DNA of 64,000 bases from Anodontia alba (GCA_964016985.1 OZ024830.1:75609763-75673762); one strand, 5' to 3'. Positions 39,275 through 50,725 are shown, numbered from the stretch's first letter. Notes: generated by a model from the letters alone, not told the origin. Numbers and translations are program-made.

Positions 39275-39480
39275 TACAAATGTTTACAAATCACAGGAAG
39301 TAGTAGTGTACCACTGCACCGGTGGAAGGCTAACTTTGAAAGAAGAACGTAGATTGGTCAAGCGCTAAATTATTGGCAAATCAAATTGTCAGAAAGAAAT
39401 CCCCAAGAAACATACCGTAAACAACATGGTGGACACGAAACAGGAATTAGCAGAACAAGAAACAATTGCTACGTAAATTA
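39275..39480. promoter_or_regulatory. Putative bidirectional promoter region between EIF2B1 and CCDC157
   Basis: This repeat-poor stretch lies between the diverging genes. It has an ETS-like ACAGGAAGTAG at about 39292, a CCAAT box (minus strand, GACCAATCT at about 39352) and another CCAAT nearby. On the plus strand an ATG at 39433 opens a 16-codon frame with a donor-like GCTAC|GTAAAT. That stretch could be the 5-prime exon of CCDC157, whose start codon exon is preceded by a splice acceptor. Inference only. Confidence 0.35.
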
Positions 39481-39625
39481 TACTGATCTCATTTAAACTT
39501 GTGGTATATATTTTTCTCTGTCAGTTCTTCTTTTTCAGTTTCTTATCACGCTCTTGAAGGGAATTGAATGGAACATATTTCCAAGCAGGGACTTGCATGC
39601 GCACGTCTCCGGTTATCTCCATCTA

Positions 39626-40184
39626 CTGTCCTTTCAACATCTTTTGGAAAGTTGTTTTTTGCCTGGCGCTGTACACAAAAGAAGTAAATTTGCAAACTTT
39701 TGTCATGATTTAATGCAAAACCATTTGTCGTAACTACCTATGCACAAAAAGTTTTTATTCTAGTCATTGGTTTTAAAAAAAAAGTATTTTCACTTTTCCC
39801 CATAGTAAAAATGAATGCAAATTATGCAGAAATCTGTAGGGTAGGTAACTTGGAGGCAGATTTTCAACAAGTTCCGCTTGTTCAATTTTTCTGAAATTTT
39901 CACAATATTGTTGTGAAACACCAATAATTCAATTTCTGCAAAGAAACATGAAAATTACTTTCTTAATCAAAAATTCCAAAAAATCACTTTAACTATAGAA
40001 ATTGCATAGGTCAGACCAATTTTTGGCCATAAATTTAATTTTAGGGTACATATTTGAGAACAAAACACAGAAACAGAAAAGACAAATGGTTTCTGATAAG
40101 ATATGGTCATTCAGAACAAAATATTTCCTTTTAAAATAAAACGCCAAGCAAAAAACGTCTTTCCGAGTGATGTCAAAAGGACAG
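39626..40184. mobile_element. Inverted-repeat element family N
   Basis: Ends CTGTCCTTTCAACATC and GATGTCAAAAGGACAG, with further matches GTTTTTTGCCTGGCGCT / AACGCCAAGCAAAAAAC: about 47 bp of inverted repeat. Interior is AT-rich without a frame. A second copy lies at 48976-49533 and a fragment at 44565. Confidence 0.82.
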
Positions 40185-40253
40185 AAATCAATTTGGAAAA
40201 TGCTCAATTATAAGTATAAATAAAGTAAACTAAGAAGGAAAAAGTGTTCCCCA

Positions 40254-40322
40254 TGCAGGACTAAAACCGTGACACCCTGCTTGCAAGTCTGGTGCTCTAC
40301 CGAACTAACGTGAACCGGGCCA
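40254..40322 (-). repeat. tRNA-derived fragment
   Basis: On the minus strand TTAGTTCGGTAGAGCACC (A box like) and GGTTTTAGTCC (B box like) stand at tRNA spacing. Anticodon and acceptor stems do not close. Confidence 0.4.
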
Positions 40323-40329
40323 GTCCTGC

Positions 40330-41257
40330 AAGTTTCTGGTGTTCACACCTTACTCCTCCTACCTTAGTCAGAATTTATTTACTGGTGATACTTCTCATGA
40401 CATTAGTCAACTTCTACCTACTTTTGGTCAACTGATATCTTTGTCAACTCATACAAACTGATATCTTAGTCAACTCATATCTTTGTCAACTCGTAACTGA
40501 AATTGAATGGAGTCATTTGCAAACATGTTAATTAAGTCTGCCGAAAATTGTTTGAGGGTCACGGAAAATAGCGTGTCTTATACCTCACGAAAGTTAAAAA
40601 AAAAAATCTCCTGGAAAAAATGATAGTCCCAATTTTGGATCAAAAGTTTTCGAAAAGCTACGCTTGTAAATTGGAAATCTGGCTAGATCCGAAGTACTCC
40701 AAATATCGATCAAAAGAACATAGATGGTTGGATTGAATCGGAGACACATTTAATATGAAAATCAAAGCACCTCGATGCCATTGTATTGCATTGTGGGAAA
40801 GTGTTGTCCAAGATGGTGAAAAGGTCGGCATCTCCGGGGCTTTGCTCCCCGAAAAAAATGTGTTACAATAAACTGAAGCACTATAATCCGTCCTCAAGAT
40901 CCTAGAAAAAAGGAAAACCAGAAATAAAACAATCTGTTCCTTGTTGACAAGATAAATCAAAATGGTGATGCGATTGAACCGCCAATCAGGATGACTCCCA
41001 ATTTAATATGTGTTTGCGATTCGTAACAATCTCTGTCCATGAAACTTTCTTCACAAGGTAAAATTGTCAGAACACAAGTCACTATTGGGAATTCAAGAAA
41101 ATGGGTGAAAAAAATGACAGAGGCTCTCCAAGCGTACTGCACAATATGCAGGTTATTAAATTATTGTGAAAGGAAGCTCTAAATAAAAGAAAATGAACAA
41201 ATTGCTGTTTTTATTATTACTTTTATTTTTACCTAAGGCATATGACTGTTGCTTCAT
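40330..41257. other. No recognised feature
   Basis: Contains a short run of TTAGTCAACTCATATC-type repeats at 40400-40500. Otherwise no gene or repeat is recognised; minus-strand frames of 61 and 100 codons have no support. Confidence 0.4.
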
Positions 41258-42035
41258 TAATATGAAAATAGGCTTAGCTTAATTGTGAGCGCAGTACAGA
41301 CCTATCTGTAGTCTCTTCAAAAGGCCTTACTGCATCATTAAAGAATGACTATCAGTATATAAAAAATATATGTAAATCAATAATTAATAAAAATAATTAG
41401 CAATTGTGTTCGTGACACTTATTGACACTCGTTTCTTGTCACTTCGTGACACTTATTAGTTTTGAGTCCGCTCCAGTCCTGTCAACTTCCAGTGACAACT
41501 TCCGGGAAGAAAATTGGTCAGAGCAATCTCTGCTGAAAGTATATATCATTGTATGTTACTTTTCATTGATCATATTCTGTATTGTAGAGCTCACTTCATT
41601 CACGACACACTTCGGGCATCGCAAGCTGTGCTCGCTAATATGAAATAGGCTTAGCCTAAATGCGAGCACAGCACAGACCTATCTGTAGTCTCTTCAAAAG
41701 TCCTTCACAGCATCATTAAAGAATAAATATCAGAATATAAACAATATATGTAAATCAACAATAAATAATAAAAATAATCAGCAAAATATGTTTGTGACAC
41801 TTACTGACACTCTTTTATTGTCACTTTGTGACGCTTATTAGTGAGACTGAAATTTTGTCCAGCCAGCTTCCGGTGACAATGCTGGGAAGAAAAAAAGGAA
41901 GAAAATTGGTCAGAGCGATTTCTGCCGAAAGTATATATCATTGTATGTTACTTTTTCTTGATCATATTCTCTACCGTAGAGCTCACTTCATTCGCAATGC
42001 GCTTTGCGTGTCGCGAGCTGTGCTCGCTGTTAAGT
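41258..42035 (+). repeat. Tandem duplication of a ~385-bp unit
   Basis: Both copies have GAGCGCAGTACAGACCTATC-like, TGTAGTCTCTTCAAAAG, TTCCGGTGACAA, GAAAATTGGTCAGAGC and a GAGCTCACTTCATTC stretch before CGAGCTGTGCTCGCT. The second copy begins near 41637 immediately after the first. Confidence 0.85.
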
Positions 42036-42504
42036 TTTTCCTAGACATCTCAGATTCCAGCAGATAACATCATATGCATTGATGATGACATCAGTAGAGA
42101 GATAAAGGAAGAATTGCATATTAATTTAATAAATAAATCTCTTTTGTTACTATAAGCATAATGAAGCTCTGGTCATTGATAGTGATTAACAAGAAAAAGG
42201 CTTATTGCTAGAGGACAGATTCACGTAAGAATGATGTTTAACAAAAATGAGCCAAAGTGTAATAAATAGCTCTCAGAATGCACCATTTTACACTATTTTC
42301 TAAAACATTTTCCATGGGAGCATACCCTCCGGACACCCCCCTCCCACCCTCTTGGCTTCATGCCTTTGGCACTTGCCATCTTGGCACGAATGTACTGTCT
42401 CCCTCATTTATTTTTCAAAACTTAACATGTCTGCATTTGCTGAGAGAGTAAGTGTCAGCAGTGTTTTGCTTAGATCTGCCAGCATATATAGAGGATATTC
42501 AAAT

Positions 42505-42645
42505 GTTTGGAGTGAATATGACTTTTATTTCATCGAGTGAAGTGAAAAAATGTATATTTCATGAGTGCCGAAGGCACGAATGAAATATACATTTTTTCAC
42601 TTCACGAGATGAATTAAAAGTCATATTCACGACAAACTTTGGAAT
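42505..42645. repeat. Long hairpin, ~65-base arms
   Basis: GAGTGAATATGACTTTTATT and GTGAAGTGAAAAAATGTATA on the left mirror TATACATTTTTTCACTTCAC and AAAAGTCATATTCAC on the right; the tip is GTGCCGAAGGCAC. Confidence 0.85.
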
Positions 42646-43142
42646 TTTCTTTTTATTATAAACATCACTTTCAATAGAAGAGATGCAAATCTTGCATTTG
42701 CAAGGGGAAGTCTGACACACAGTTTTGTCCCTTGGCAGTGACATACAAGAACCGCATAACAGCGGGAAACCTACTTCCAAAAGAAAATAGTCCCCGAAAT
42801 ATTTCAGCCTAAAAGCGTCTTTTTAAGGGATATGAGCAATAAAATCAACTGTATTAAGTTCAATTTAATAAAACAAGAATCATTTTAGGTATTGAACATG
42901 AATTTAGGTATGAAACATGCTTCCCTTTGACCATTAATGTACATGTAAATAAGAAAAAAAGTAGTTCCAGATCTTATATTTTTCACTGCTCAGAGGAGTG
43001 AAAATGTAAGTTTTATATTTTCACTAGTGAAAATATAACTTTTTCGAAATATGCATTTTATTTCATTAATAATTCTCTATATTTCATTACTTTGTATATA
43101 ATAAAACGCATTCTGCATATCTCTAGATAAAAGGAATATCAA

Positions 43143-43368
43143 GGGCCCAGTTGTTCAAAGCTAATGACGACGTTAGTTTACGATTCGTTAAAATTTACAT
43201 CGAGTGATAGGCAAATATGCTGAAATTTTTTGCTGAAAAAAATGTGAGTAGCTACTCACATTTTTTCAGCAAAAAATATCAGAATTTGTGTATTGAATCC
43301 GCTAAAACAGTTAACGAAATGACCCTTAACAAGCTCATTAAGCTAACAACGCTTTGAACAACTGGGCT
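43143..43368. mobile_element. MITE family D
   Basis: Same ends as at 28106. The central hairpin is perfect (TTTTTTGCTGAAAAAAATG region) with the loop reduced to the palindrome GTAGCTAC. Confidence 0.87.
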
Positions 43369-43379
43369 CTGATTGTCAT

Positions 43380-43490
43380 TTTCCTTATTTCTCCATGAAA
43401 AAACATATGCTTTGGGTACTCATTACAGAGGCCTCATTGAGGCTCTTCTATGAGTACCTGCAACATATATTTTCATGGAGAAATAAGAAA
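43380..43490. mobile_element. Hairpin MITE family B
   Basis: TTATTTCTCCATGAAAAAAC and TTTTCATGGAGAAATAAG; tip GGCCTCATTGAGGC. It follows the family D copy by 11 bases. Confidence 0.78.
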
Positions 43491-43617
43491 ATGTCAAAAC
43501 ATGATTGAAAATAAAATACATCTGGATCTTTGTTCATTGTTTGCTTACAGTCATTGAATACCTTGACTTTAACACTCACCATACTAGGGCAGATTCAGCA
43601 GATAACAAACTGACAAT

Positions 43618-43727
43618 ATTTTTCTTATTTTTCCCAGAAAATAAGATCTGACACTTCATGCAAATTGTCTCCAAAAGAGAAATTTGCGTGAAGTGTCAAA
43701 TCCTATTTTCTAGGAAAAATAAGAAAT
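43618..43727. mobile_element. Hairpin MITE family H
   Basis: Outer stem TTTTTCTTATTTTTCCCAG / TAGGAAAAATAAGAAA; inner stem TGACACTTCATGCAAATTG / AATTTGCGTGAAGTGTCA. Confidence 0.8.
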
Positions 43728-44271
43728 TATATTTCAAAATGTTGTTTGATGAAATATTTACCCAGCATGCAAAGGGTTAAAATACAGGAAACACTTTCTT
43801 TGAGACTTGCAAAACTTTAAAGAAACCTTTGCTTTTTCATTTATTTGTTCATTGGATTTGTAACTGTCTTGGGAAGTGTTTCCTAAATTTTCCTGAATGC
43901 AACATCTGATCAGGGTCTACATTGTTTACCACTCATCTGGCAGTCTCTTATGTCGTTATAATGATAAACAAAATGATTGAATCTATCTATCTATCTATTT
44001 TTTTTACAGGGTTCAAGTTAACCAAACTACACTGTAGGTATGACCTGACTTGGTTGTACGAGTTGACCAGACAGTGGGTACAAGTTAACCAAAAATAGAT
44101 ACATTGTACAAGTTGACTAAGGTACGAGCTGACTAGGGTATGAGTTGATGTTCTGCTCTCTCTACACTCCTCTCTTTTCTAATTTTAGGTCCAAGCGTCA
44201 ACTAAACATACTAAAAGTTTCTAGGCTTTCCCTGTACTCACCAGTTCACCTTGTCACCATTAAAGAAAACT

Positions 44272-44360
44272 ATGGAAAAAAGGAGCCTGATGCAAGGCTC
44301 GATCCCACAAATTTCTTGTTGCAAGTTATATGCTCTACCAGTTGAGATAACCAGGCTGAC
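44272..44360 (-). mobile_element. tRNA-derived SINE head
   Basis: On the minus strand TTATCTCAACTGGTAGAGCA (A box) and GGGATCGAGCC (B box) lie at tRNA spacing. There is no recognisable body. Confidence 0.55.
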
Positions 44361-44564
44361 AATACCACTTAACAAAACATAAACATCCAATATTATGTTA
44401 AGATAAACATATACAATGTAGTTTATGAATTGGGAAGTGTTTACAAATTGGGCAATGGTTTACAAATTCAGACATTTGCCAAACTGTCTCAGCTAGCTCA
44501 GTTATGTTCTGCTACTCCCCACTTAACATAGTTTTAAGCACAACTATGCTTTTGGCATCTATCA

Positions 44565-44715
44565 GTAATTTTTTGCCTGGCACTTTACCGAAAAGAAGGA
44601 AATTTGCACATTTTGTCAATATCCAGTGTAAAACCATTTGACCTGTGTGAAAAAGGTTTAATATTAGTGTAAAAAAAAATGGAATATTTGTACTTTTTCT
44701 ATAGTAAAAATAGTA
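44565..44715. mobile_element. Family N fragment
   Basis: TTTTTTGCCTGGCACTTTAC, GTAAAACCATTTG and TTTCTATAGTAAAAAT align with the first third of the element at 39626. Confidence 0.65.
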
Positions 44716-45190
44716 GCTGCATGGAACATAAGGTAGTAACATGATAAATAATTATATTGTGTCTATCACAATTCTATTTTGAGACTGCAAAATATAGTCA
44801 AATCTATTGTCATCACGGATGAAGAGCCTTCATTAATTTCTGAAAAAAGTAGGGGTGTAACGATACATATCAATGTATCAGGATAGTGACTGCCATGATA
44901 GCCTTATCATGATAGTGTTTTCAACTATCGATTACTATTAATAATCTCTTCAGCTATATCAATAGTTTTGATTGTTTTGTCCTTATGCAGTTTTTCTCCT
45001 TCTGTAATACCATTCTGAAGCTTTTTTTTGTCTATGTCTAAATTAACATTTAGTATGGGAACAAAAGGACTTCCGATTCGCAAAATATTTGTAGAAATGT
45101 GGCAAAGCTGATATTTGAGAGCTCTGAGGACAGTAATGTTATGTTATCTTTACAGGTTGATATTTACCAACAGCATTTCCTTTTTTTCAG

Positions 45191-45459
45191 AGATAAAAGA
45201 AAGAAGGCTTAAAGATGGCATACCTGCTTGGAGCTGCAGCTGTGATGGAAAGCCTTCAGACTGATGTCAGGGATATACAGTCCTGTGTTGCTGACATCAT
45301 TTCTAGAACAGGTCCAGTACACTGTACATCTTGGAAGTTTCCAGACAAGAAGGCATGTGACCTAGATATTGAGGATCTCCTTGATTTGTATAGCTACTCA
45401 GATGATGAGGAAGAGAGACAGGTTGCTCATATAGCCTTGTATGAGCTTGTGATCGATAG
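45191..45459 (+). CDS. CCDC157: CCDC157 first coding exon
   Basis: The exon opens after the acceptor TTTTTTTTCAG; 24 bases of 5-prime UTR precede the ATG at 45215. It encodes 81 codons plus two bases: MAYLLGAAAVMESLQTDVRD, then SWKFPDKKACDLDIEDLLDL, then HIALYELVIDR. This order and spacing match the conserved N-terminus of CCDC157 in vertebrates. Donor TAG|GTAAGA. Upstream acceptor implies a non-coding first exon elsewhere, perhaps near 39.4 kb. CCDC157 is a little-studied coiled-coil protein, linked in published work, as I recall, to secretory traffic and sperm development. Confidence 0.93.
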
Positions 45460-45537
45460 GTAAGAATATCATAAACCTGTCATGACAAAGGTCTGAGGAT
45501 TTTTGTTAAAGGAGAGTGTGGTGATAATTCTGGGATA

Positions 45538-45680
45538 ATTTTTCTTATTTCTCCTAAAAACATATGTTGTAGGTACTCATATTATTAAAAGTGACCCAGT
45601 GAGGCACTTCTAATGAGTATTCACTGCATCTGTATTGATGTATATAGAACTGGAGAAAATTATCCCAGAATTATCATCAG
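45538..45680. mobile_element. Hairpin MITE family B, shortened, with longer inverted flanks
   Basis: GATAATTCTGGGATAATTTT and AAAATTATCCCAGAATTATC are inverted copies outside the hairpin (45517-45536 and about 45657-45676). The hairpin itself is poorly paired. Confidence 0.7.
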
Positions 45681-45702
45681 ATACCATGGAACTCCTCCTT
45701 AA

Positions 45703-45888
45703 TTAACCCTTGTCCTGCTGAATAAATTAAGATGCCATGCCCACTTCTAATTTTCAACCAACCAGATTACTTGATTCAGGTTGTTGATACAAATTCAAAT
45801 ACTGAATGGCAATCAGTGTAGATCCAGATCTGGATATACACTGTTTGCAAAGGCAGGATATATCCGGTTTCAGCAGGACAAGGGTTAA
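45703..45888 (+). mobile_element. TTAA-flanked MITE, clean ends
   Basis: TTAACCCTTGTCCTGCTGAA at the left and its exact complement TTCAGCAGGACAAGGGTTAA at the right. The family C hairpin is shortened to GTAGATCCAGATCTGGATATAC. TTAA at both ends with a CCC/GGG start is the piggyBac pattern. Confidence 0.88.
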
Positions 45889-46234
45889 CAGGTCCTCTGA
45901 AAGCTGTTTTCTGCAGAGAACTTATATCTACAGACTGCACAAACTTGACCACATGTAGACTCTTGTACTATTTAGTAACAACATCTTTTTACATTTCACA
46001 GGTCACACAGCATTAAAATGAATGAATGTTTGCTAACCATAACTGTGTCATATGGAGAAAACAGTGCCAAATCAATGTCATTGTATTAATCACCATTCAT
46101 TCATACATGTATATGCTATTATTAATTGAAGTGCTGCCAAAAATAGGCATTTTTATTGTACAGTGCTCTTTGCATTCCTGATTTGTGAAATTTAGTTTCT
46201 TGTCACTTGTGGGGGAAATGAATTGATAAAATGT

Positions 46235-46493
46235 TGCTGTGTATCTTTCATCACTGGGGCGTCCAACTGATATTGGCTTACAGTTGGGCAAGGCCTGCTA
46301 TCCTTGTAGTGGGTAAGGTAGAGGGGGAATGTTTTTATTTCTTCTGTTTCTTCACTTTCATTCCTGTTCCTCTTTCTTCCCTGTTCCTCTCTTTCATCTC
46401 TTCGACTATCTCTTCTATCACTCTTCTCCCTTTCTCTGGGAGACGACACAAAATGACCCACAAGGGTTGACGTGTCGTTAAACCCCAACACAA
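46235..46493 (+). mobile_element. SINE family L
   Basis: CACTGGGGCGTCCAACTGAT through GTGTCGTTAAACCCCAACAC. Possible short target duplication AAATGTT. Located in the CCDC157 intron after the first coding exon. Confidence 0.82.
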
Positions 46494-46745
46494 TCAAATG
46501 TTTTTTTTAAACTGATCTCATGTAAAATAGATTTATTTAAGAAATGACAGGGGTTGTAATAGGAAAAAAAAGTTTTATATGTGTGTAAGTATATATTCTG
46601 TCACAATTCCATGCCAACCTCCCCTCCACCATTTTTTTTTCACTTACATTGGGTAACTTAGTGATTAATAAATACTTTGTAACTGAGTATGTTAACAAAC
46701 ACAAATACATCTGCATTTGTAAATTTATAATTTTCAAACAATGCA

Positions 46746-46990
46746 GGGCCCAGTTGTTCAAAAGTAATGATATCGTTAGTTAATCTGTTCATTTTGTTAA
46801 AAATTTTGATCATTAAATATGGCATATACCCTAATGTTTTTGCTGAAAAAAAATGTGAGTAGATTTGCAAAAACTACTCACATTTTTTCAGCAAAACATC
46901 TATCAATTAGATATTATACTTACTAAGACAGTTAACATTTTGACCACTAACAAGCTTGTGAAGCTAACAATGCTTTGAACAACTCAGCCC
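46746..46990. mobile_element. MITE family D
   Basis: Left end GGGCCCAGTTGTTCAAAAG, right end TTTGAACAACTCAGCCC (two changes). Central hairpin intact. Confidence 0.84.
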
Positions 46991-47324
46991 AGATATGCAA
47001 ACTCTGCTGTTCTGATTTATAATTCAGTATAAATGAATATTGCAAAATAAATGAAGTCTTGCAAAAAAGAGGGCATGTACTTCCATTATAACTAATAGTG
47101 TTGCCACTGATGATCAGTTATAATTGATCAGCAGTCACTTTTGCCTCTTGTGATTGATGATTGGAAAGGCTTTTTATATTTGACTAATTGGAATGTTTTA
47201 TATTCAGAAACATATTGTTCCCATGTTTTAGTTTTATAGGCAAGTTTTAAAGAAATGAAATTCAAAGCCGTCCATTTGGGCTATTCTATGTTTTGTGGTC
47301 AATAAAATTGGAAAAATGATAATA

Positions 47325-48404
47325 CCTATCAATACCCGGATTTGTTACTGTCCGTTTCCGTTAATTATCATGTCGCGGGTGCTGGTGATGCTTACGTCAC
47401 TTCGGAATCTATATTTTGCAAAACTCCACCCATATTAAACCAGTATTAAGCACATTTATTTTTAGTTAAGCCAATTAAAATTATTATAAAGCAATAATGT
47501 CATCTTGGGTCCGTTATATGTTAATAATTTAGCCGGCCTCAGTGGCTCAGTTGAATGCGCCGTCCGACTGGAGACCAGGAGGTTGCGGGTTCAACCCCCG
47601 CCGAGGTCGGCAACATTCTTTTGTGGAGATTGATCATGAAATATTTTCTATGGTCATTCTCTCCCTTCCGCTGATTCAAGAAGGGCAGTTGTCAGTTTCT
47701 GGCGAAAGGATGTGCACAATATTGGTTAACCGCTTAGAGGACTAAGCCTGCCCAGTAAACGTGTGGTTAGGTAAACTGACCGCGCTCGACATTGGGTTGA
47801 TTGGGCCGTAAAACCTCAACACAAACAAACAATAACATTTTATTCAACTGATTCCTTTTAACATAGATAATCGCCGAATTTTGCACATACTCGTTTTAGA
47901 AAATGTGGGTCAAATTCAAGAGAATCGACATTTGCACAGTCGACTTTTCAAATTTCTATTACGGTTATGAAAATAATATGCTGATAAAGCAATAAAACAA
48001 AGCTAGTTTATTCTGAATAAGTTGGGTTTATAGTTGATTTTAGCTAGAAAAAGCATTAAAAGGCTCTGCTAATGCTAGTACTAATCAAAAATGGTCGCCA
48101 TTTTTTTTCTTCAACGAATAGCTTCATTCACAAATCATTGTTTGGAAACTCCATAGAAATTTGTAATAAATGTGATCAATATTCAACAAATATGATTAAA
48201 AAACAAAATAATTTCATAGTATTTAATTTGAATGATAAGTGATGTTTTGTTCACAGTTTATTGCGGATAATTATCACTTTCTACTCGATTGATTTTCGCA
48301 CATTCCAGACGAAACCCGGTAACTGGTAAAATCATAGCCACGGCATCATTATATTGATAAAATAGGTATTTAGCACTATAGTTACGAGTCCGGGTATTGA
48401 TGGG
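47325..48404. mobile_element. ~1.08-kb inverted-repeat element (family R) with nested SINE
   Basis: CTATCAATACCCGGATTTGT at the left is matched by the complement of TACGAGTCCGGGTATTGATG at the right. A SINE has inserted at 47532-47832. Without it the element is about 780 bp. There is no transposase frame. Confidence 0.7.
47532..47832 (+). mobile_element. SINE family V, full-length copy
   Basis: Head GCCGGCCTCAGTGGCTCAG, B box GGGTTCAACCCCC, tail CCGTAAAACCTCAACACAAA. More like the intact copy at 4933 than the others, so relatively young. Confidence 0.9.
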
Positions 48405-48413
48405 TCCGAGTTT

Positions 48414-48553
48414 CTCCATGAAAACATATGTTGTGGGTACTTATTAGAAGCACCTCATAGAGGCATCTCTAATGAGTACCCACAACATATGTTTTCATGG
48501 AGAAATAAGAAAAATATTATGTGGCTACCCCCTCTTATTGATCTGGAGCAATG
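48414..48553. mobile_element. Hairpin MITE family B
   Basis: TTTCTCCATGAAAACATATG / CATATGTTTTCATGGAGAAA with the right flank ACCCCCTCTTATTGATCTGG. It starts 10 bases after family R ends. Confidence 0.8.
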
Positions 48554-48879
48554 AATAAGTGCCTGGAAGAGGGCTAAATTAAGAGTGAATATATTTTCTA
48601 CAAGTCAATTACTAATCGATGATCAGTCGCTTTTACAAAATCAATAATCGACTATGAAATTCTGGCCGATTCCCAACACTAGTTACTGAATAGGTAATAG
48701 GTTATTAGTTGTTGCCTTGTTGGTACATTGTATTTGTTTATTAAGTCCACATCTAATAGGGTTTCCATTGAGAAATAAGAAAAATATCAGTCAATACTTT
48801 TTGGTTGAAAATGTGTGGAGCTGTAAATTTTTAATTATATGTATGTTTTTTGTTTTGTTTTGTTTTTTCTTGAGCTAGC

Positions 48880-49610
48880 ACTTTAGAGAGAGTCCTTCTA
48901 CATATGGTAAATGTCCTAAAATTTTGTACACCAAAGTGTCCAACAAAACAACATATGCAAACAGTGCAGACCTACTCTTCTTTTGACATATTTTTCAGAG
49001 TCTTTTTTTTTTTGCCTGGCTCTGTACACAGAAGTAAATTCGCAAACTTTTAGCATGATTTAATGCAAAACCATTTGTCATAGCTATACCTATGCACAAA
49101 AAGTGTTTTTCTAGTCATTGGTTTTAAAAAAAATCTAATATTTTTAGTTTCTCCCATAGTAAAATATATATAAAAAAATGATAGGGTGGGTAGTTTGGAT
49201 GCTGATTTTAAATTAGTTCCACTTGTTCAAAATTTCTTAAATTTTCACAATATTGGTATGGAACATCAATAACTCAAAATCAGTGAAGAAAACCAAAAAA
49301 TAATTTCTAATAAAATATTTCCAAAAATCCAGTTTACTATAGAAATTGCTTAGGGAAGACCCATTTTTGGCAGTAAATTTAATTTTAGGATAAATTCAAA
49401 TTTGAAAACAAAGTGCAGAAACAGTAAAGACAAATGGTTCCTGAGAAGATGTGGTCAATAAGAACAAAACATTTTCATTTAGAATAAAACACTAGGCGAA
49501 AAACATCTTTCCAAAGGCTGTGGAAAGGACAGTAGATTAGACTGGTCCTGAACAGGGTCTACACTATTTGTCATTCCACTAAGTATTTTAAGTAACAACT
49601 GCATAAAAAG
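48880..49610 (-). mobile_element. Family C hairpin element split by family N
   Basis: AAACAGTGCAGACC (48959-48973) and GGGTCTACACTATTTGTC (49555-49573) are the two arms of a family C hairpin, now 560 bases apart. The outer sequence (AAATGTCCTAAAATTTTGTA; CTAAGTATTTTAAGTAACAA) matches the intact copy around 62980-63145. Confidence 0.65.
48976..49533. mobile_element. Family N element nested in a family C element
   Basis: TA flanks both ends, with GGACAG at the right terminus. Its interior aligns along the whole length of the copy at 39626. Confidence 0.8.
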
Positions 49611-49819
49611 CAACAGTTAGATAAAAAAGGGTATGCAATAAAGAGTTTGAATTTTAGAACATTTACTGTGTTTATATAGATAATCAGGCGGCATGGTCAG
49701 CCTGTGGCCATGTGCATCTTCACACTCTGATCCGGACCTTAGCTATTCATCAGTACATTCTGTCATATTTAATGAACAGACTCTGTTTTGTAACCAGACA
49801 AAGGAAGCCCTAATTGGAC

Positions 49820-50025
49820 TACAGTAAAACCTGTGTAAGACAGCCACCTTTGAAATTGACCTTAGTGGTTGATGTAGAAAGGTGGTTGTCTTATAAAGGT
49901 ACATGTCATGTAATTTTGCTAGCAAAATTACATGACATGTACCTTTTTAAGACAGACAACTTTTTCCACATCAACCACTATTTAAAGAGTCTTGAAGGTG
50001 GCTCTCTTACACAGGTTTTACTGTA
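49820..50025. mobile_element. TA-flanked palindromic MITE (family E)
   Basis: TACAGTAAAACCTGTGTAAG to its complement CACAGGTTTTACTGTA; nearly the whole element is one palindrome, with tip TTTTGCTAGCAAAA. It ends 110 bases before the CCDC157 exon at 50136. A copy lies at 54522-54726. Confidence 0.88.
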
Positions 50026-50135
50026 CATGCAGATGTGCAGACTTTTTGGGATTTTTCTTTTTTTTTGTTCCCATATGCTATATAAAGAAGCCTTTTCACA
50101 TGTCCTGCTTTTTTTGTTTTGTTTACGTCTTTCAG

Positions 50136-50313
50136 ACTTCTTCTGTTAATGCAGTCAGTTTCTGTTTTCACTGATCAAGTACTGAAGATTTCCTGTTCTG
50201 AGGGAGATAACACCAGTCAACTCTCTGCAAACACCTCAGTAGGTGTTGTCATAAAGAAGTACTGGAGTAGACTAACCAAACTGAACTCTGTTGTGAAACA
50301 GACTGTCTCGGAG
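50136..50313 (+). CDS. CCDC157: CCDC157 second coding exon
   Basis: After the acceptor TTTACGTCTTTCAG the first base completes the arginine codon of the previous exon, then 59 codons follow. LLLLMQSVSVFTDQVLKI continues the conserved helix after ELVIDR, and VVIKKYWSRLTKLNSVV is a second conserved segment. Donor GAG|GTAAAG, phase 0. Confidence 0.92.
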
Positions 50314-50324
50314 GTAAAGTCATT

Positions 50325-50450
50325 TTATTTTATTGTTAGCGGTGAAATCAGTGTATATCTGGTGAAAATAAAAGAGGAATCAATCACTAGTGAAATGATA
50401 TCGTATCATCTCACTAGTGACTGATACGATTTATATTTTCACTGCTCGCT
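50325..50450. repeat. Imperfect palindrome next to a CCDC157 donor
   Basis: CACTAGTGAAATGATATCGT and ATCATCTCACTAGTGACTGA pair around GATATCGTATC; AGCGGTGAAA and TTTTCACTGCTCGCT form the outer part. It begins 12 bases after the 50313 splice site. Confidence 0.65.
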
Positions 50451-50664
50451 TTGGTTGACTTCGGTTTTCTTCATTGTTTCAAAAGTGGATGTTACCTCCA
50501 CTTCAGATTTTTGAACACCTCTAACTTCTTTGTTTGTGAATTAAACTATCAAGTGTTGGTATGCATTTTCTTAGTTAGAATGTAAGGAACATTTTGGTAT
50601 CAAGATTATTTTGATTTGCCGAAACTTTTTGTTTTTGTCTCTCCAGCGTTTCACTTGTTAAGCA

Positions 50665-50725
50665 CTGAACGTCAACGCCATGACGTTCATGGTTTGCTTG
50701 GTGACGTAAGTTATGACGTCAGAAA
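50665..50725. promoter_or_regulatory. Cluster of CRE-like TGACGT sites
   Basis: Within 55 bases there are ACGTCA (50669), CATGACGTTCATG (50679), GTGACGTAA (50701) and the full palindrome TGACGTCA (50714-50721). TGACGTCA is the known CREB/ATF site. Position is inside a CCDC157 intron; function is inference. Confidence 0.45.
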
